Notes: a model not told the origin generated them from the letters alone. A stretch of DNA of 64,000 nucleotides from an uncultured delta proteobacterium (GCA_903906315.1 CAIVJW010000216.1:1-64000); one strand, 5' to 3'. Counted from the stretch's first letter, positions 23,718 to 37,444 are shown. A program made the numbers and translations.

Positions 23718-24419
23718 GTGAAGGGAGCGGGCGTCGTCGGGGTCGTCATCGGGTGCGCGCTGTTGGCCGCGTCCGCGATCGCCGTTCAAGGTCAGGTGGC
23801 GGACGCCTCGGAGCGCCTGAAGAAGGGGCCCGATCCGAACGCGGCCAAGCCGGCGATCGCGGTCGCCGACGACGCCGAGCTCGCCTACTGCACGCCGGCC
23901 TTCAAGCAGGTCCTGCAGCGCACGCTCAACGCCTGCGGGCTCATCGGTCAGGACGCTCGCCGCGGCTGCCAGCCTGCGGACGTCAAGACGCTCGCCGCGA
24001 TCAGCGACGAGGACTTCAACGCCCTCTTCACGCCCCTCAAGGACCGCGGCGCCGTCATCCAGTTCGACGACGGGTCCGACAAGCTCGACGACGACGGCAA
24101 GAAGATCATCGAGGAGCTCTGGCAGGACCGCCGCGGCGCCCGGTACTTCTTCATCGTCGCGCGCGCGTCGAAGACGGGAGGCGCCGACCTCAACCGCGCG
24201 CTGTCGCACAAGCGGGCGAATTCGGTGCTGTTCGACCTGACCGACAAGTTCCACGACCCCGATCTCGACAAGCAGGTCGGCCTCTTGTGGCTGGGCAACG
24301 AGTTCGCGCAGCTCGGCCCGGAGTACTGCCAGTGGAACATTTCGCGGAAGGGTAAGCCGTGCACCGCAGAGGCCATCAACCGGAGCGCGTTCGTCTCGTG
24401 GGTCGACTGCCAGCTCTGA
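23718..24419 (+). CDS. OmpA-like domain protein in the thiol-redox operon
   Basis: 233 residues from a GTG start, with Shine-Dalgarno-like GAGGAGG upstream. An N-terminal hydrophobic segment (about 5-22) is a signal peptide or anchor. The middle (about 50-95) has several Cys. Residues about 110-180 read as an OmpA-like peptidoglycan-binding domain (VIQFDDGSDKLDDDGKKIIEELW, then NRALSHKRANSVLFDL). Three to four Cys in the C-terminal part suggest disulfides, fitting its place 22 bases behind the VKOR-thioredoxin gene: it may be a substrate of that system. Confidence 0.75.
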   Translation: MKGAGVVGVVIGCALLAASAIAVQGQVADASERLKKGPDPNAAKPAIAVADDAELAYCTPAFKQVLQRTLNACGLIGQDARRGCQPADVKTLAAISDEDFNALFTPLKDRGAVIQFDDGSDKLDDDGKKIIEELWQDRRGARYFFIVARASKTGGADLNRALSHKRANSVLFDLTDKFHDPDLDKQVGLLWLGNEFAQLGPEYCQWNISRKGKPCTAEAINRSAFVSWVDCQL

Positions 24420-25078
24420 TCGCAGCCGGGATCGCGCTCCTCGCCTCGGTCGCCGCGTGCGACGGCAAGAAGGGCGCCCCTCCCCCTCCCCCGCCCAGCG
24501 GCGGCCGCAGCGAAGCCGTCGTCGCGAAGTCCGCGCCACGCCCCGCGCCCACCGCCACCGCGCACGCCGCGCCCGTCGCCCAAGCCCCGCGCGCCCTCTG
24601 CGTCGGCCAGGAGGCGCGGCCCGCCCCGCGCGGCGCGATCAAGACCGAGGCCGCGCCCGGCGCGCAGCCGCTCGCCACGCCCCCGCCGTTCGGCGTCGGC
24701 AAGTGGATGTGGGTCAACCTCTGGGCCGCGTGGTGCGGCCCCTGCAAGGAGGAGATGCCGCGCCTGCGCGCCTGGCAGAACAAGCTCTCCGCCTCCGGCG
24801 TCCTGATCGACCTCGCGTTCGTCTCCCTCGACGACGACGAGCGCCAGCTGCAGCGGTTCCTCGAGGCGCAGCCGCCCACCGGGGTGCGCGCGTCGTACTG
24901 GCTTCCCGACGGCTCGCAGCGCACGTCGTGGCTCGCCGCCTTGGGCGTGAAGGACAGCCCGGAGCTGCCGGTGCACGCGCTCGTCGCTCCGAGCGGCCAG
25001 ATCACCTGCGTGATCCACGGCGCCGTCGAGGAGCGCGACTACGCCACCATCGCCGCGTTCGTCGGCGCCCGCAAATAG
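24359..25078 (+). CDS. TlpA-like thioredoxin lipoprotein
   Basis: 239 residues from the GTG at 24359, which has GGAAGGG about 6 bases upstream; GTG at 24398 is an alternative. Either start overlaps the OmpA-like gene (61 or 22 bases). Lipobox SVAAC (Cys34), then a Pro/Ala linker, then a thioredoxin-fold domain with WCGPCKEEMP (CGPC at 126-129 counting from 24359) and the TlpA-style block LPVHALVAPSGQI. It should be membrane-anchored in the periplasm and act as a thiol reductant or oxidant next to the VKOR-thioredoxin enzyme. Confidence 0.9.
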   Translation: MHRRGHQPERVRLVGRLPALIAAGIALLASVAACDGKKGAPPPPPPSGGRSEAVVAKSAPRPAPTATAHAAPVAQAPRALCVGQEARPAPRGAIKTEAAPGAQPLATPPPFGVGKWMWVNLWAAWCGPCKEEMPRLRAWQNKLSASGVLIDLAFVSLDDDERQLQRFLEAQPPTGVRASYWLPDGSQRTSWLAALGVKDSPELPVHALVAPSGQITCVIHGAVEERDYATIAAFVGARK

Positions 25079-25085
25079 CGGCCCC

Positions 25086-25715
25086 TCACCCGTCGCGGTA
25101 GCCGAGCGTGTCCTCGCGCGCCGCGAGGCACGCCTCGCTGCCGGTCACGAACGCGCGGCAGTTGTCGGGCCGAGCGTCGTAGACCGCGCATTTTCGCGTG
25201 CGCCCGAGGTGCCGGCACCTGCCGTTCGGCAAGAACGTCAGCGTGACGACGCCGCCCGCGCGTCGGACGTACGGGGGCCGCGCGAGCTCGGGCCGCCCGA
25301 TCGCGCGAAAGCGGGCGAAATCAGGCTCTTCCACGACGACGTTCGCCTCGTGGCAGCAGGCCGCGCAGGCGAGGCAGTCGAGCGCCATCGCGCGCGTCGG
25401 GCCCTCGTGCACCGCGTCGCGCTCGCACCAGTCGAGCACCACCGGCGTGAAGTCGACGCTCGCTCGCGCCGTGGCGAGCCCGCTCGCGGGGCCGAGCTTC
25501 ACCCGACGCCAGCGCTTCTGCTCGATCGCGAGCAGCGCCCAGAGGCCGAGCTCGGTGATGCGGCCGGTCGCGTCGACCCCGAACAGCAGCTCCACATGCC
25601 GCGCACCATGCACGACCGCGGCGTGACCGCCGGCGCGCACGTGCGCGACCGCTCGCGCGTGGAAGCGCGGATCGAAGCGACGCCAGATGGGCCTTTCGAC
25701 GACGGTGACGCTCAC
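25086..25715 (-). CDS. YkgJ-family CxxCxxCC metal-binding protein
   Basis: 209 residues from a GTG start. The C-terminal half holds CLACAACC (Cys114, 117, 120, 121), RCRHL, CAVYDARPDNCRAF and a further Cys, the full cysteine pattern of the YkgJ (UPF0153) family, thought to bind zinc or iron. The first ~100 residues are an additional domain not present in the short family members. It converges with the TlpA-like gene and is divergent from the amidotransferase across 66 bases. Confidence 0.85.
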   Translation of the reverse strand: MSVTVVERPIWRRFDPRFHARAVAHVRAGGHAAVVHGARHVELLFGVDATGRITELGLWALLAIEQKRWRRVKLGPASGLATARASVDFTPVVLDWCERDAVHEGPTRAMALDCLACAACCHEANVVVEEPDFARFRAIGRPELARPPYVRRAGGVVTLTFLPNGRCRHLGRTRKCAVYDARPDNCRAFVTGSEACLAAREDTLGYRDG

Positions 25716-25721
25716 GGGCCC

Positions 25722-25727
25722 CTTCTA
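25722..25727 (-). promoter_or_regulatory. Extended -10 box just upstream of the YkgJ-like gene
   Basis: Minus strand TGG-TAGAAG, 6 bases before the GTG at 25715. Confidence 0.5.
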
Positions 25728-25769
25728 CCACCGTCCGCGCCCGCGCTCGAACGCCCGCGCACGCGGTGC

Positions 25770-25775
25770 TAGACC
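25770..25775 (+). promoter_or_regulatory. Extended -10 box just upstream of the amidotransferase
   Basis: TGC-TAGACC, 6 bases before the GTG at 25782. With the minus-strand box at 25722 it makes a 66-base divergent promoter region. Confidence 0.5.
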
Positions 25776-25781
25776 CGCGCC

Positions 25782-26513
25782 GTGCCCACGCCGCCCGCCC
25801 GCCGCGATCGCGACCTCGTCATCGTTCAGACCGGCGACCCGGTCCCGTCCGTCGCGGGGGCCCGCGGCGACTTCGCCCGCATGATCCGCGAGGCCATCGG
25901 CGACGCCTGGGGCGGCGGCTACGCCGTGGTCGACGTCCGCGTCGCGCCCCACCCCGACCCGCGCGACGCGGCCGCGTTCGTCATCACCGGCTCGGCCTCG
26001 AGCGTGCCGGACCGCGACCCGTGGGTCCTCGCCACCGAGGCGTGGCTCCGCGAGGTCGTCGGCGCCGCGACGCCCGTCTTCGGGATCTGCTTCGGGCACC
26101 AGCTCCTCGCCCAGGCGCTCGGCGGCGAGGTGCGGCGCAACCTGCGCGGCCGCGAGATCGGCACCGTGCTGGTCCTGCGCCGCGCCGACGACCCGATCTT
26201 CGACGGCGTGCCGGAGGCGTTCTCGGCGAGCGCCACGCACGTCGACACCGTCGGCGCGCTCCCGCCCGGCGCCACCTCGCTCGCGCGATCCAGCGGCGAC
26301 GATCACCACGCCATCCGCTTCGCCGAGGCCTGCTACGGCGTGCAGTTTCACCCCGAGTTCGACGCCGGCATCATGCGCGGCTACCTCGAGGCACGCCGCG
26401 AGGTCGTCCTCGGCGAGGGCCTCGACGCCGACGGCTTGATCGCTTCGGTGCGCGAGACGTCCTCGAGCCGGCGCATCCTGCAGAACTTCGTGCGCCGCTT
26501 CGTTCGCGACTGA
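25782..26513 (+). CDS. Class I glutamine amidotransferase domain protein
   Basis: 243 residues from a GTG start. The triad is visible: Cys103 in FGICFGHQLLAQALGG, and His190 and Glu192 in YGVQFHPEFD. It is a stand-alone GATase1 domain of the GuaA-N/YfeJ-like type, hydrolysing glutamine or a gamma-glutamyl compound in the cytoplasm. No synthetase partner is nearby, so the acceptor is unknown; gamma-glutamyl peptide hydrolysis is an alternative. Confidence 0.92.
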   Translation: MPTPPARRDRDLVIVQTGDPVPSVAGARGDFARMIREAIGDAWGGGYAVVDVRVAPHPDPRDAAAFVITGSASSVPDRDPWVLATEAWLREVVGAATPVFGICFGHQLLAQALGGEVRRNLRGREIGTVLVLRRADDPIFDGVPEAFSASATHVDTVGALPPGATSLARSSGDDHHAIRFAEACYGVQFHPEFDAGIMRGYLEARREVVLGEGLDADGLIASVRETSSSRRILQNFVRRFVRD

Positions 26514-26521
26514 CTTGCGAG

Positions 26522-27166
26522 TCAGCTCCGCCGGACGGGCCTGCGCCGCTTCGCTACGCGCTCCTCGCCGAGCGCGCGGGCCTCGCCCGGCAGGACGCGC
26601 AGGTAGCCCCGCTCGAGGAACCCGAACAGCGCCGTGACGATCTCCTCGCGGGGCCGGACGCGCCGGGCGAGCGCGCTCTCGAGGAAGATCTCCTTCAGCG
26701 CCCCGATCGTGAAGGTCGCGTACAGATCGGGGTCGCCCTCGGCCACGATCCCGAGCCGCTGCCCCTCGGTCAGGCTCTCCTCGAGCAGGCGCTTCACGCC
26801 CTCGTAGAACGAGCCGATCTTCTTCGCGAAGGCCGGATCCAGCCCCGCGGCGAAGGACATGAGCATCTGGGTGACCGCCGGGTCATCGAGCAGGACGGCC
26901 ACGATCGCGCGGATGTTGTGCTTCACCTGCGCCTCGACGTCCTCGGCCGGGTCGACCTGCAAGATGGCCGCGCCGAGCTTGGCGAAGAGGCCGTCGACGA
27001 GCTCCTCGAAGACCGAACGCTTGTCGGGGAAGTACAGGTAGAACGTCCCCTTGGCGACCTTCGCGGCGGCCACGATGTCGTCGATCTTCGCGTCGTGGTA
27101 GCCCTTCGTCGCGAAGACGTCACGCGCCGCGCGCAAGAGCTCGAGGCGGCGCTCGGTCTTGTCCAT
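26522..27166 (-). CDS. TetR-family transcriptional regulator
   Basis: 214 residues. The N-terminal helix-turn-helix (about 8-55) is clear: RRLELLRAARDVFATKGYHDAKIDDIVAAAKVAKGTFYLYFPDK, split here only as family hallmark positions GYHDAKI and GTFYLYF. The C-terminal ligand domain is of the TetR_C type found with fatty-acid or acyl-CoA regulators. It is divergent from the activase/dehydratase genes across 185 bases that contain a palindrome (27298-27313) right after a promoter, so it very likely represses that operon and perhaps itself. The effector may be an acyl-CoA; that is inference. Confidence 0.93.
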   Translation of the reverse strand: MDKTERRLELLRAARDVFATKGYHDAKIDDIVAAAKVAKGTFYLYFPDKRSVFEELVDGLFAKLGAAILQVDPAEDVEAQVKHNIRAIVAVLLDDPAVTQMLMSFAAGLDPAFAKKIGSFYEGVKRLLEESLTEGQRLGIVAEGDPDLYATFTIGALKEIFLESALARRVRPREEIVTALFGFLERGYLRVLPGEARALGEERVAKRRRPVRRS

Positions 27167-27191
27167 AGACGCCTCGTATCACTCCGACGCA

Positions 27192-27235
27192 CGCGGGGGG
27201 ACGCTCGAGTTCGACCCCCGCGGGGGCCAGCCCCC
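27192..27235. repeat. Overlapping GC-rich inverted repeats between TetR and activase genes
   Basis: CGCGGGGG (27192-27199) pairs with CCCCCGCG (27215-27222). The next stretch GGGGG (27222-27226) can pair instead with CCCCC (27231-27235). The two hairpins share bases and are mutually exclusive, close to the presumed TetR-gene promoter. Confidence 0.5.
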
Positions 27236-27260
27236 GGATGACGTTACGTCGCAACAGTAG

Positions 27261-27289
27261 TTGCGCGGACGACGTCGCCACGATATCCC
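27261..27289 (+). promoter_or_regulatory. Candidate promoter of the activase/dehydratase operon
   Basis: TTGCGC (27261-27266), 17-base spacer, TATCCC (27284-27289). A perfect 6-bp inverted repeat CGCAAC-AGTA-GTTGCG (27250-27265) overlaps the -35. The start codon at 27352 lies 62 bases on, with Shine-Dalgarno GAGAGGGA. Confidence 0.5.
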
Positions 27290-27297
27290 TCTCCACT

Positions 27298-27313
27298 GAC
27301 CGACCAGTCAGTC
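27298..27313. promoter_or_regulatory. Probable TetR operator
   Basis: GACCGACCAGTCAGTC matches its own reverse complement at 12 of 16 positions and resembles the GAC(C/T)GAC(C/T) half-site style of many TetR operators. It begins 9 bases after the -10, so a bound repressor would cover the transcription start. The adjacent divergent regulator gene supports this reading. Confidence 0.65.
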
Positions 27314-27351
27314 GGCGTCCTCCGGGCGCCGAGCTCGAGCGAGAGGGACCG

Positions 27352-30957
<3,606 letters not shown>

Positions 30958-30969
30958 GGGAGGACACGG

Positions 30970-32907
<1,938 letters not shown>

Positions 32908-33350
32908 CGGACGGCGCCGACGCGGGCGCCCCGGCGCGGGCCGAGCGGTGTCCCAGGGGAGCCATCGCCCCTATTTGGGCCACGGCGGCCCGAATCCAGA
33001 CGCGCGGAAACTCTCGACGGGACCCCCGGGCTCGATTATCGAGGGCGCAGCGGTCGCTTCGGCGAGCGCTCGGACCGTGGCGATTCCGTCGCGATTCGGT
33101 GAGCCGGCAACGGGGTCCCAGGCGTCTAGTCGTCGTGCGGGCCGTCCGCCCGCGCTCGTTGAGGATGCACGATGGGGCCGACGGCGGCCCCGGGACCGCG
33201 CACCGCCGAAGGGCAGGTCGCGGCGGGGAGCCGATCTGGCTCCCAGGTTCCCGAGCCCAGTCGGGCGGTGCCGAGACCTGTGTCGCGGACGTTGCCCTTT
33301 CGATGAAAGTCCGCTATCCACGCGGACCGCAGCTACCCAGGAGACCAAGC
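32908..33350. other. 443-bp intergenic region, promoter at its right end
   Basis: No coding frame is supported; frames here read as Arg/Pro/Gly-rich shadow translation. The right end holds the promoter candidate of the lipoprotein gene at 33351. Confidence 0.5.
33292..33320 (+). promoter_or_regulatory. Candidate promoter of the Lys-rich lipoprotein
   Basis: TTGCCC (33292-33297), 17-base spacer, TATCCA (33315-33320), 30 bases before the ATG at 33351. The leader contains the Shine-Dalgarno AGGAG. Four of six matches at the -35 and at the -10. Confidence 0.5.
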
Positions 33351-33944
33351 ATGAACATTCGGCGGTTGTCGTTCGGACTGATCCTCTCCCTCAGCAGCGC
33401 GTTCGTGGTCGCTTGCGGTGAGCCCGCGCCCGCCGAGACGCCGCCGCAGCCGTCGGCCGAGCCGGCCACTTCGGCCGCCCCCGCCACGACGGCCGAGGCC
33501 GCGCCGCCTGCCCCGACCGCGAGCGCCGCCGTCGAGGCGCCCCCGCCGCCGCCGCCCGAGAAGAAGGCCGCCGACAAGGTGGTCGGCAAGTGGGCGCAGG
33601 CCATGGACAAGGACGCCATGGGCGCTCTCGAGAAGAAGCTCGAGAAGGACAAGGCCAAGGACAAGAAGATCGCGGCCGAGGTCGAGAAGCTCAAGGAGCA
33701 CACGCTCGAGCTCACGGCGGACACGCTCACGCAGTCGAAGAAGGGCAAGGCCGTCAGCACCTTCAAGTTCAAGGCCACGAAGAACGAGGCCACCTCGCTC
33801 ACGATCCACGGCGAGGGCAAGGACGGCAAGAAGGACGCCCCGAAGGAGATCACGATCACCTTCACGGACGACAGCACCTTCACGGTCAAGGACTGGACGG
33901 CGAAGGACGCGGCGAAGGCGGCGACCTGGACGTTCAAGAAGTAG
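33351..33944 (+). CDS. Small Lys-rich lipoprotein
   Basis: 197 residues. Signal peptide with lipobox VVAC (Cys near 22), a Pro/Ala/Thr/Glu linker (about 25-72), then a domain with VVGKWAQAMDKDAM, a Lys-rich helix and beta-strand repeats to TWTFKK. The C-terminal half looks like a small beta domain of the kind seen in lipocalin-like or DUF4923-like proteins, but I cannot name it. Codon use and a clean promoter, Shine-Dalgarno and terminator argue for strong, independent expression. It is followed by an intrinsic terminator. Confidence 0.85.
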   Translation: MNIRRLSFGLILSLSSAFVVACGEPAPAETPPQPSAEPATSAAPATTAEAAPPAPTASAAVEAPPPPPPEKKAADKVVGKWAQAMDKDAMGALEKKLEKDKAKDKKIAAEVEKLKEHTLELTADTLTQSKKGKAVSTFKFKATKNEATSLTIHGEGKDGKKDAPKEITITFTDDSTFTVKDWTAKDAAKAATWTFKK

Positions 33945-33979
33945 CTCGTCCGGCTGCGCTTCGGCGCGGCGCGTGATCG

Positions 33980-34018
33980 ACCGCCGAGGCGCCGCGAGGC
34001 CCTCGGCGGTTCGCTTTT
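33980..34018 (+). terminator. Intrinsic terminator after the Lys-rich lipoprotein gene
   Basis: Perfect 10-bp stem ACCGCCGAGG (33980-33989) / CCTCGGCGGT (34001-34010), 11-base loop, followed by TCGCTTTT. It may also serve the converging operon that ends at 34051, though on that strand no T-run follows. Confidence 0.8.
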
Positions 34019-34050
34019 GTGCGCCGACGGAAGGGCGCCGTGACCGCCGA

Positions 34051-34659
34051 TCAGCGAGCGGTCGGCAGCAGCCCGTCGCGCCGCTCGATCTCCCGCAGGG
34101 CGCGCTCGATCTCGGCCGGCTCGCAGAGGCCGACGCGGCGCCAGGCCTCCCTGCCCTCGCGGTCGAGGATGACGACGCTCGGCACATGGTGCAGGCCGCC
34201 GAACGGACCGTTGCCCGCGATCGTCGCGGCGTCGGCCATCGCGGCGGGGAACGGGAGCGCCACGGTGTAGAGGAACGACTCGACGAGGGGTTGGTTCTCG
34301 GCCGCCTCCAGGAAGAGGAGGGCGACGTTGATGCGCGGCACGTGCTTGCGCGCGACGTTGGCGAGGATGCGCGCCTCGGCCTGCGAGGCCATGTCGTAGG
34401 TGGCGAGGAAGGCCACGACGCTGACGCGGTCGGCGAGCGTCGCGGTGGAGATGCGCTTGCCATCGAGGCCGATCGCCTCGAAGTCGATGCGCGGGCCACG
34501 CGCGACGACCGCGGGCGCCGGCTCCTCGGCGGGCTTGTCGGGGACGCACGACGCGCCGAACGCAGCGATCAGGGCGATCGCGAGCGATCGAGCGAGCGCG
34601 AGGGGCTCGGCGACGCGCTCGCGCGAGCCTTCAGGACGCGAGGTCGTCGACGTGCGCAT
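34051..34659 (-). CDS. TlpA/redoxin-fold lipoprotein lacking the CxxC motif
   Basis: 202 residues. Lipobox FGASC near residue 38, then a thioredoxin-fold domain: DFEAIGLDGKRIST, VSVVAFLATYDMASQAEARIL, GGLHHVPSVVILDREGREAWRRVG. At the place where TlpA proteins have WCxxC the sequence is TYDMAS, and the only other Cys is near the C-terminus, so the usual redox centre is missing. The start overlaps the upstream gene by 29 bases; a nearby GTG would shorten it. Third gene of a three-gene operon. A structural or metallochaperone-like (SCO-type) role is possible, though SCO's CxxxC is absent too. Confidence 0.8.
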   Translation of the reverse strand: MRTSTTSRPEGSRERVAEPLALARSLAIALIAAFGASCVPDKPAEEPAPAVVARGPRIDFEAIGLDGKRISTATLADRVSVVAFLATYDMASQAEARILANVARKHVPRINVALLFLEAAENQPLVESFLYTVALPFPAAMADAATIAGNGPFGGLHHVPSVVILDREGREAWRRVGLCEPAEIERALREIERRDGLLPTAR

Positions 34660-35299
34660 CGAAGAGGTCGGCGAAGAGCAGCAGCGCCTCCGGCAGCGCG
34701 AGACGGCGGCGGCCCTGCGCCAGGATGGCGTGCGCGAGCTCCTCGATCACCGGCTTGAGCGGCGTCACCTCGAGGCGGACGCCATCGAGCGAGGCGCCGT
34801 CCGAGGGAGCGTCGGCGTCGCGCAGTATCGCGTCCTGTCGGGCCCAGGCGAAGCCCTCGTGCGGCTCGTAGCGGCAGGTCAGGACCCGCACGAACTGGAG
34901 ATAGAGCGGCGCGACGAGCACGGCGACGTGGTCGCCCTCCGGGCTGACGCCTCGAAGCGCGCGGACGGGCGGCGGCGGCGCGGACGAGAGCTGGGCCGCG
35001 AGGAGCAGCTCGATGCGCTCGCGGCGGTCCGGATCGGCCTCGACCGCGAGCAGCGGAGCGTAGATCGCCACGAGCGGAATCTCGAGCTTCGGCGCGTCCT
35101 CGACGAGCGCGGCGAGCCAGGCCTCGCGCGCGTCCGGCTCGAGCTCGCCGTAGACGTGCGCCGCGGCGATCGCTGCCTCCGGGTCGACGGCGAGCGCCGA
35201 GAGCCACTCGCGCCACGCCGCGAGCATGCGCGGCTCGACGTGCGGGATCACGGGCGCAATCTGGTCCTCGCCGTCTTCGCTCGTGCGATCGTCAGACAT
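34631..35299 (-). CDS. Conserved-looking protein of unknown function
   Basis: 222 residues, largely helical, acidic at the N-terminus, with no signal peptide, membrane helix or recognised motif. The pattern HVEPRMLAAWREWLSALAVDPEAAIAAAHVYGELEP and a C-terminal ALPEALLLFADLFDAHVDDLAS suggest helical repeats. It overlaps both neighbours (8 bases upstream, 29 downstream), so the three genes are probably one translationally coupled operon. I do not recognise a family. Confidence 0.75.
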   Translation of the reverse strand: MSDDRTSEDGEDQIAPVIPHVEPRMLAAWREWLSALAVDPEAAIAAAHVYGELEPDAREAWLAALVEDAPKLEIPLVAIYAPLLAVEADPDRRERIELLLAAQLSSAPPPPVRALRGVSPEGDHVAVLVAPLYLQFVRVLTCRYEPHEGFAWARQDAILRDADAPSDGASLDGVRLEVTPLKPVIEELAHAILAQGRRRLALPEALLLFADLFDAHVDDLAS

Positions 35300-35678
35300 C
35301 GGCTCGGTAGGGCCCAGGGGATCCCGCTCCGAGCGGGACGACGGCGGAGGGGGCGTCGTCGATCACGACCGCGCCGACGTCGCGCGCGAGGTCGGCCAGC
35401 AGCTCCGCGAGGTCGGCGCCGCGCTCGTGCGGCGACGCGATGGAGAGATCGCCACCGTGGTCGGCGAACATCGCGGCGAGCCCCTCGCTCGCCTCGAGCA
35501 CGCCCTTGACGAAGACCACGTCCGCGGGCGCGACGCGCACGCGACGAACGAGCATGCCGGCGACCGATTGACCGATCGAGAGCGGGGCGACGCGCGGCCC
35601 GGCGTCGACCGCGACGCGGCGCCCGTTCGTTCGGCGAGGAAGGCGCGCGGGCGGCAACACGTGGGCGCAACTAAGCAC
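35292..35678 (-). CDS. Small DUF4911-like protein
   Basis: 128 residues from a GTG at 35678 without a Shine-Dalgarno; ATG at 35555 would start at MLVRRVRVAPADVV, directly at the domain, and may be the true start. The block APADVVFVKGVLEASEGLAAMF and AELLADLARDVGA resembles DUF4911, a small domain in deltaproteobacterial proteins, by memory. First gene of the three-gene operon running down to 34051. Function unknown. Confidence 0.65.
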   Translation of the reverse strand: MLSCAHVLPPARLPRRTNGRRVAVDAGPRVAPLSIGQSVAGMLVRRVRVAPADVVFVKGVLEASEGLAAMFADHGGDLSIASPHERGADLAELLADLARDVGAVVIDDAPSAVVPLGAGSPGPYRADV

Positions 35679-35850
35679 CGCTCGCGCTGGAGATCCAGCC
35701 GCCCCGCGCGGCGGAATGGGGCGGGCGGATCCGGCGTCAATGGGTGCGCCGGAGGGCGCGCACGCGCCGCCACGCGCGGGTGAAGCACCGCGGGTCGCCG
35801 TCGTCGGGGAGGCGGCGGTCTGCGGCGCGTGCCGGGGCCACGAGAAGCGC

Positions 35851-35856
35851 TACATT
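35851..35856 (+). promoter_or_regulatory. -10-like box just upstream of the acidic propeller protein
   Basis: GC-TACATT, 8 bases before the ATG at 35865, no Shine-Dalgarno. Identical hexamer TACATT precedes the gene at 42137. Confidence 0.45.
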
Positions 35857-35864
35857 CCCCGCGC

Positions 35865-37436
35865 ATGTCGACGCCCGATGGACTCCCGCCCGACGACGCG
35901 GTCGCGCCCGCCGGGCACGCGCCCGTTCGAACCGTGAACGGGACCGCGCACGCGCCGCACGGTGACCCCGCGGCCGCTGGCGGACCGACCCGAACGGAGC
36001 CCGCGATCGCGAGCGAAGAGGACGACGACGAGATCGAGCTTCCGCCGCTCGACGACGACGGCGAAGGCGACGACGAGACGACGGGGCCGGACGAGGAAGA
36101 GGCGCCCGCGTCGCTCGACGTGCCGGAGGAGGAGCCCGACCCGTACGACGACGCGAACGCCGACGAGCTCTCGGTCGACGAGGTCGACGCGGTCCCCGAT
36201 GACGAAGCCGGCGCGGACGACGAGAGCGAGCTCGACGTAGGCCCGCTGACCGACGGGATCGACACCGCGGACGACGAGGACCCGCGCGAGGACGCCGAGG
36301 GGCTCGCAACGGCGGAGGACGCGGAGATCGACGGAGCCGACGACGGCAGCGAGGACGACGGCGGCGCAGAGGGGACGAGCGAGGCGATCGAGGACGACGT
36401 CGACGAGAGCGCGCTGCCCGAGCTCGACGCGGATGAAGAGGGGGAGTTCGAGGACCCGGAGCTCCTCGCGGCCGTCGGCGCGGAGGATGCGCCGCTGCCG
36501 CCGTGGGCGAGCGCGCGCTGGCAGGCGCGCGAAGGCGCAGGCGCCGCGCTGCCGTGCGTCTCGGTCGCGGTCGATCGGGGGCGCGTGGTCGCCGCGGGCG
36601 ACGTCCTGCTCGTCGTCGACGAGGGCGCGCACGCGGCGCGACAGAGCGGCGCGACCCGCGCCGGGGTGTCGGTCGCCGCCAACGCCGACGCGGCGTACGT
36701 GGCGACGCGGCGCGGGGCCATCGTGGCGGTTCGCGGCGAGCAGGCGACGCCGACGCCGCTCCCCGGTTGGCGCGCGCGTGGCGAGCTCGAGCTCGCGACG
36801 ACCTCGGGGCGGCTCTGGGTGCGCTGCGACGACGCGCTCTGGTGCGCGGCGACGGCGGCGGACGACGGGCCGGAGATCGCCCCCGAGGCGGTGCGCACGC
36901 GCGGCGTCCGCGCCCTCGCCGCGACGGGCGGTGTGGTGCTCGCCCTGACCCTCGACCACGGCGTGCCGAGCGTCGAGCGGCGCCGCAGCGACGACGAGGG
37001 CTGGCACGGCGAGGTGGTCCGCGGCGGCGCGGGGCGCGCGGCGCTCGATCCGTCCGCGCGCCTCTGCGCGGCGGCCTCCGGACGCTCGCTCGCGATCCTC
37101 GGCGAGCAGCTCGTATGCGTGTCGCGTGACGCCGGCGCGTCGTATCTCGTCGTCGAGCTACCGTGCTCCGCCGCGGCGGCGTTCGCGGGCGACGCGGTCG
37201 ACGCGCCGCTGCTCGTGCTGGTCGGGCGCCCGGGGCACGAGGCCGGCTACCTCGTCGAGATCGCGGCCACCGGCGACGCGCTGGTCCTCGCTGCGCTCGC
37301 GGGCGCGTTCCCCGAGGCGAGCGACGACGGACCGCTCCCCGGCTCGGGCGCGGTCGCCTGGGACGGCGCGCGCGAGGTCGCGTGGGTCGCATCGGGCGCT
37401 GGGCTGGTGGCGATCGGACACACTCGCCGGCACTGA
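35865..37436 (+). CDS. Protein with long Asp/Glu-rich N-terminus and propeller-like C-terminus
   Basis: 523 residues from the ATG at 35865. Residues about 45-200 are extremely acidic (runs such as [15 protein letters not shown]), probably disordered. From about 205 a beta-rich domain begins ([14 protein letters not shown]) with recurring blade-like segments ([61 protein letters not shown]). The last motif resembles WD/BNR-type propellers. No signal peptide is visible. The acidic arm could bind basic partners or calcium. It converges on aspartokinase, 8 bases apart. Function unknown. Confidence 0.75.
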   Translation: MSTPDGLPPDDAVAPAGHAPVRTVNGTAHAPHGDPAAAGGPTRTEPAIASEEDDDEIELPPLDDDGEGDDETTGPDEEEAPASLDVPEEEPDPYDDANADELSVDEVDAVPDDEAGADDESELDVGPLTDGIDTADDEDPREDAEGLATAEDAEIDGADDGSEDDGGAEGTSEAIEDDVDESALPELDADEEGEFEDPELLAAVGAEDAPLPPWASARWQAREGAGAALPCVSVAVDRGRVVAAGDVLLVVDEGAHAARQSGATRAGVSVAANADAAYVATRRGAIVAVRGEQATPTPLPGWRARGELELATTSGRLWVRCDDALWCAATAADDGPEIAPEAVRTRGVRALAATGGVVLALTLDHGVPSVERRRSDDEGWHGEVVRGGAGRAALDPSARLCAAASGRSLAILGEQLVCVSRDAGASYLVVELPCSAAAAFAGDAVDAPLLVLVGRPGHEAGYLVEIAATGDALVLAALAGAFPEASDDGPLPGSGAVAWDGAREVAWVASGAGLVAIGHTRRH

Positions 37437-37444
37437 CCGACGGG

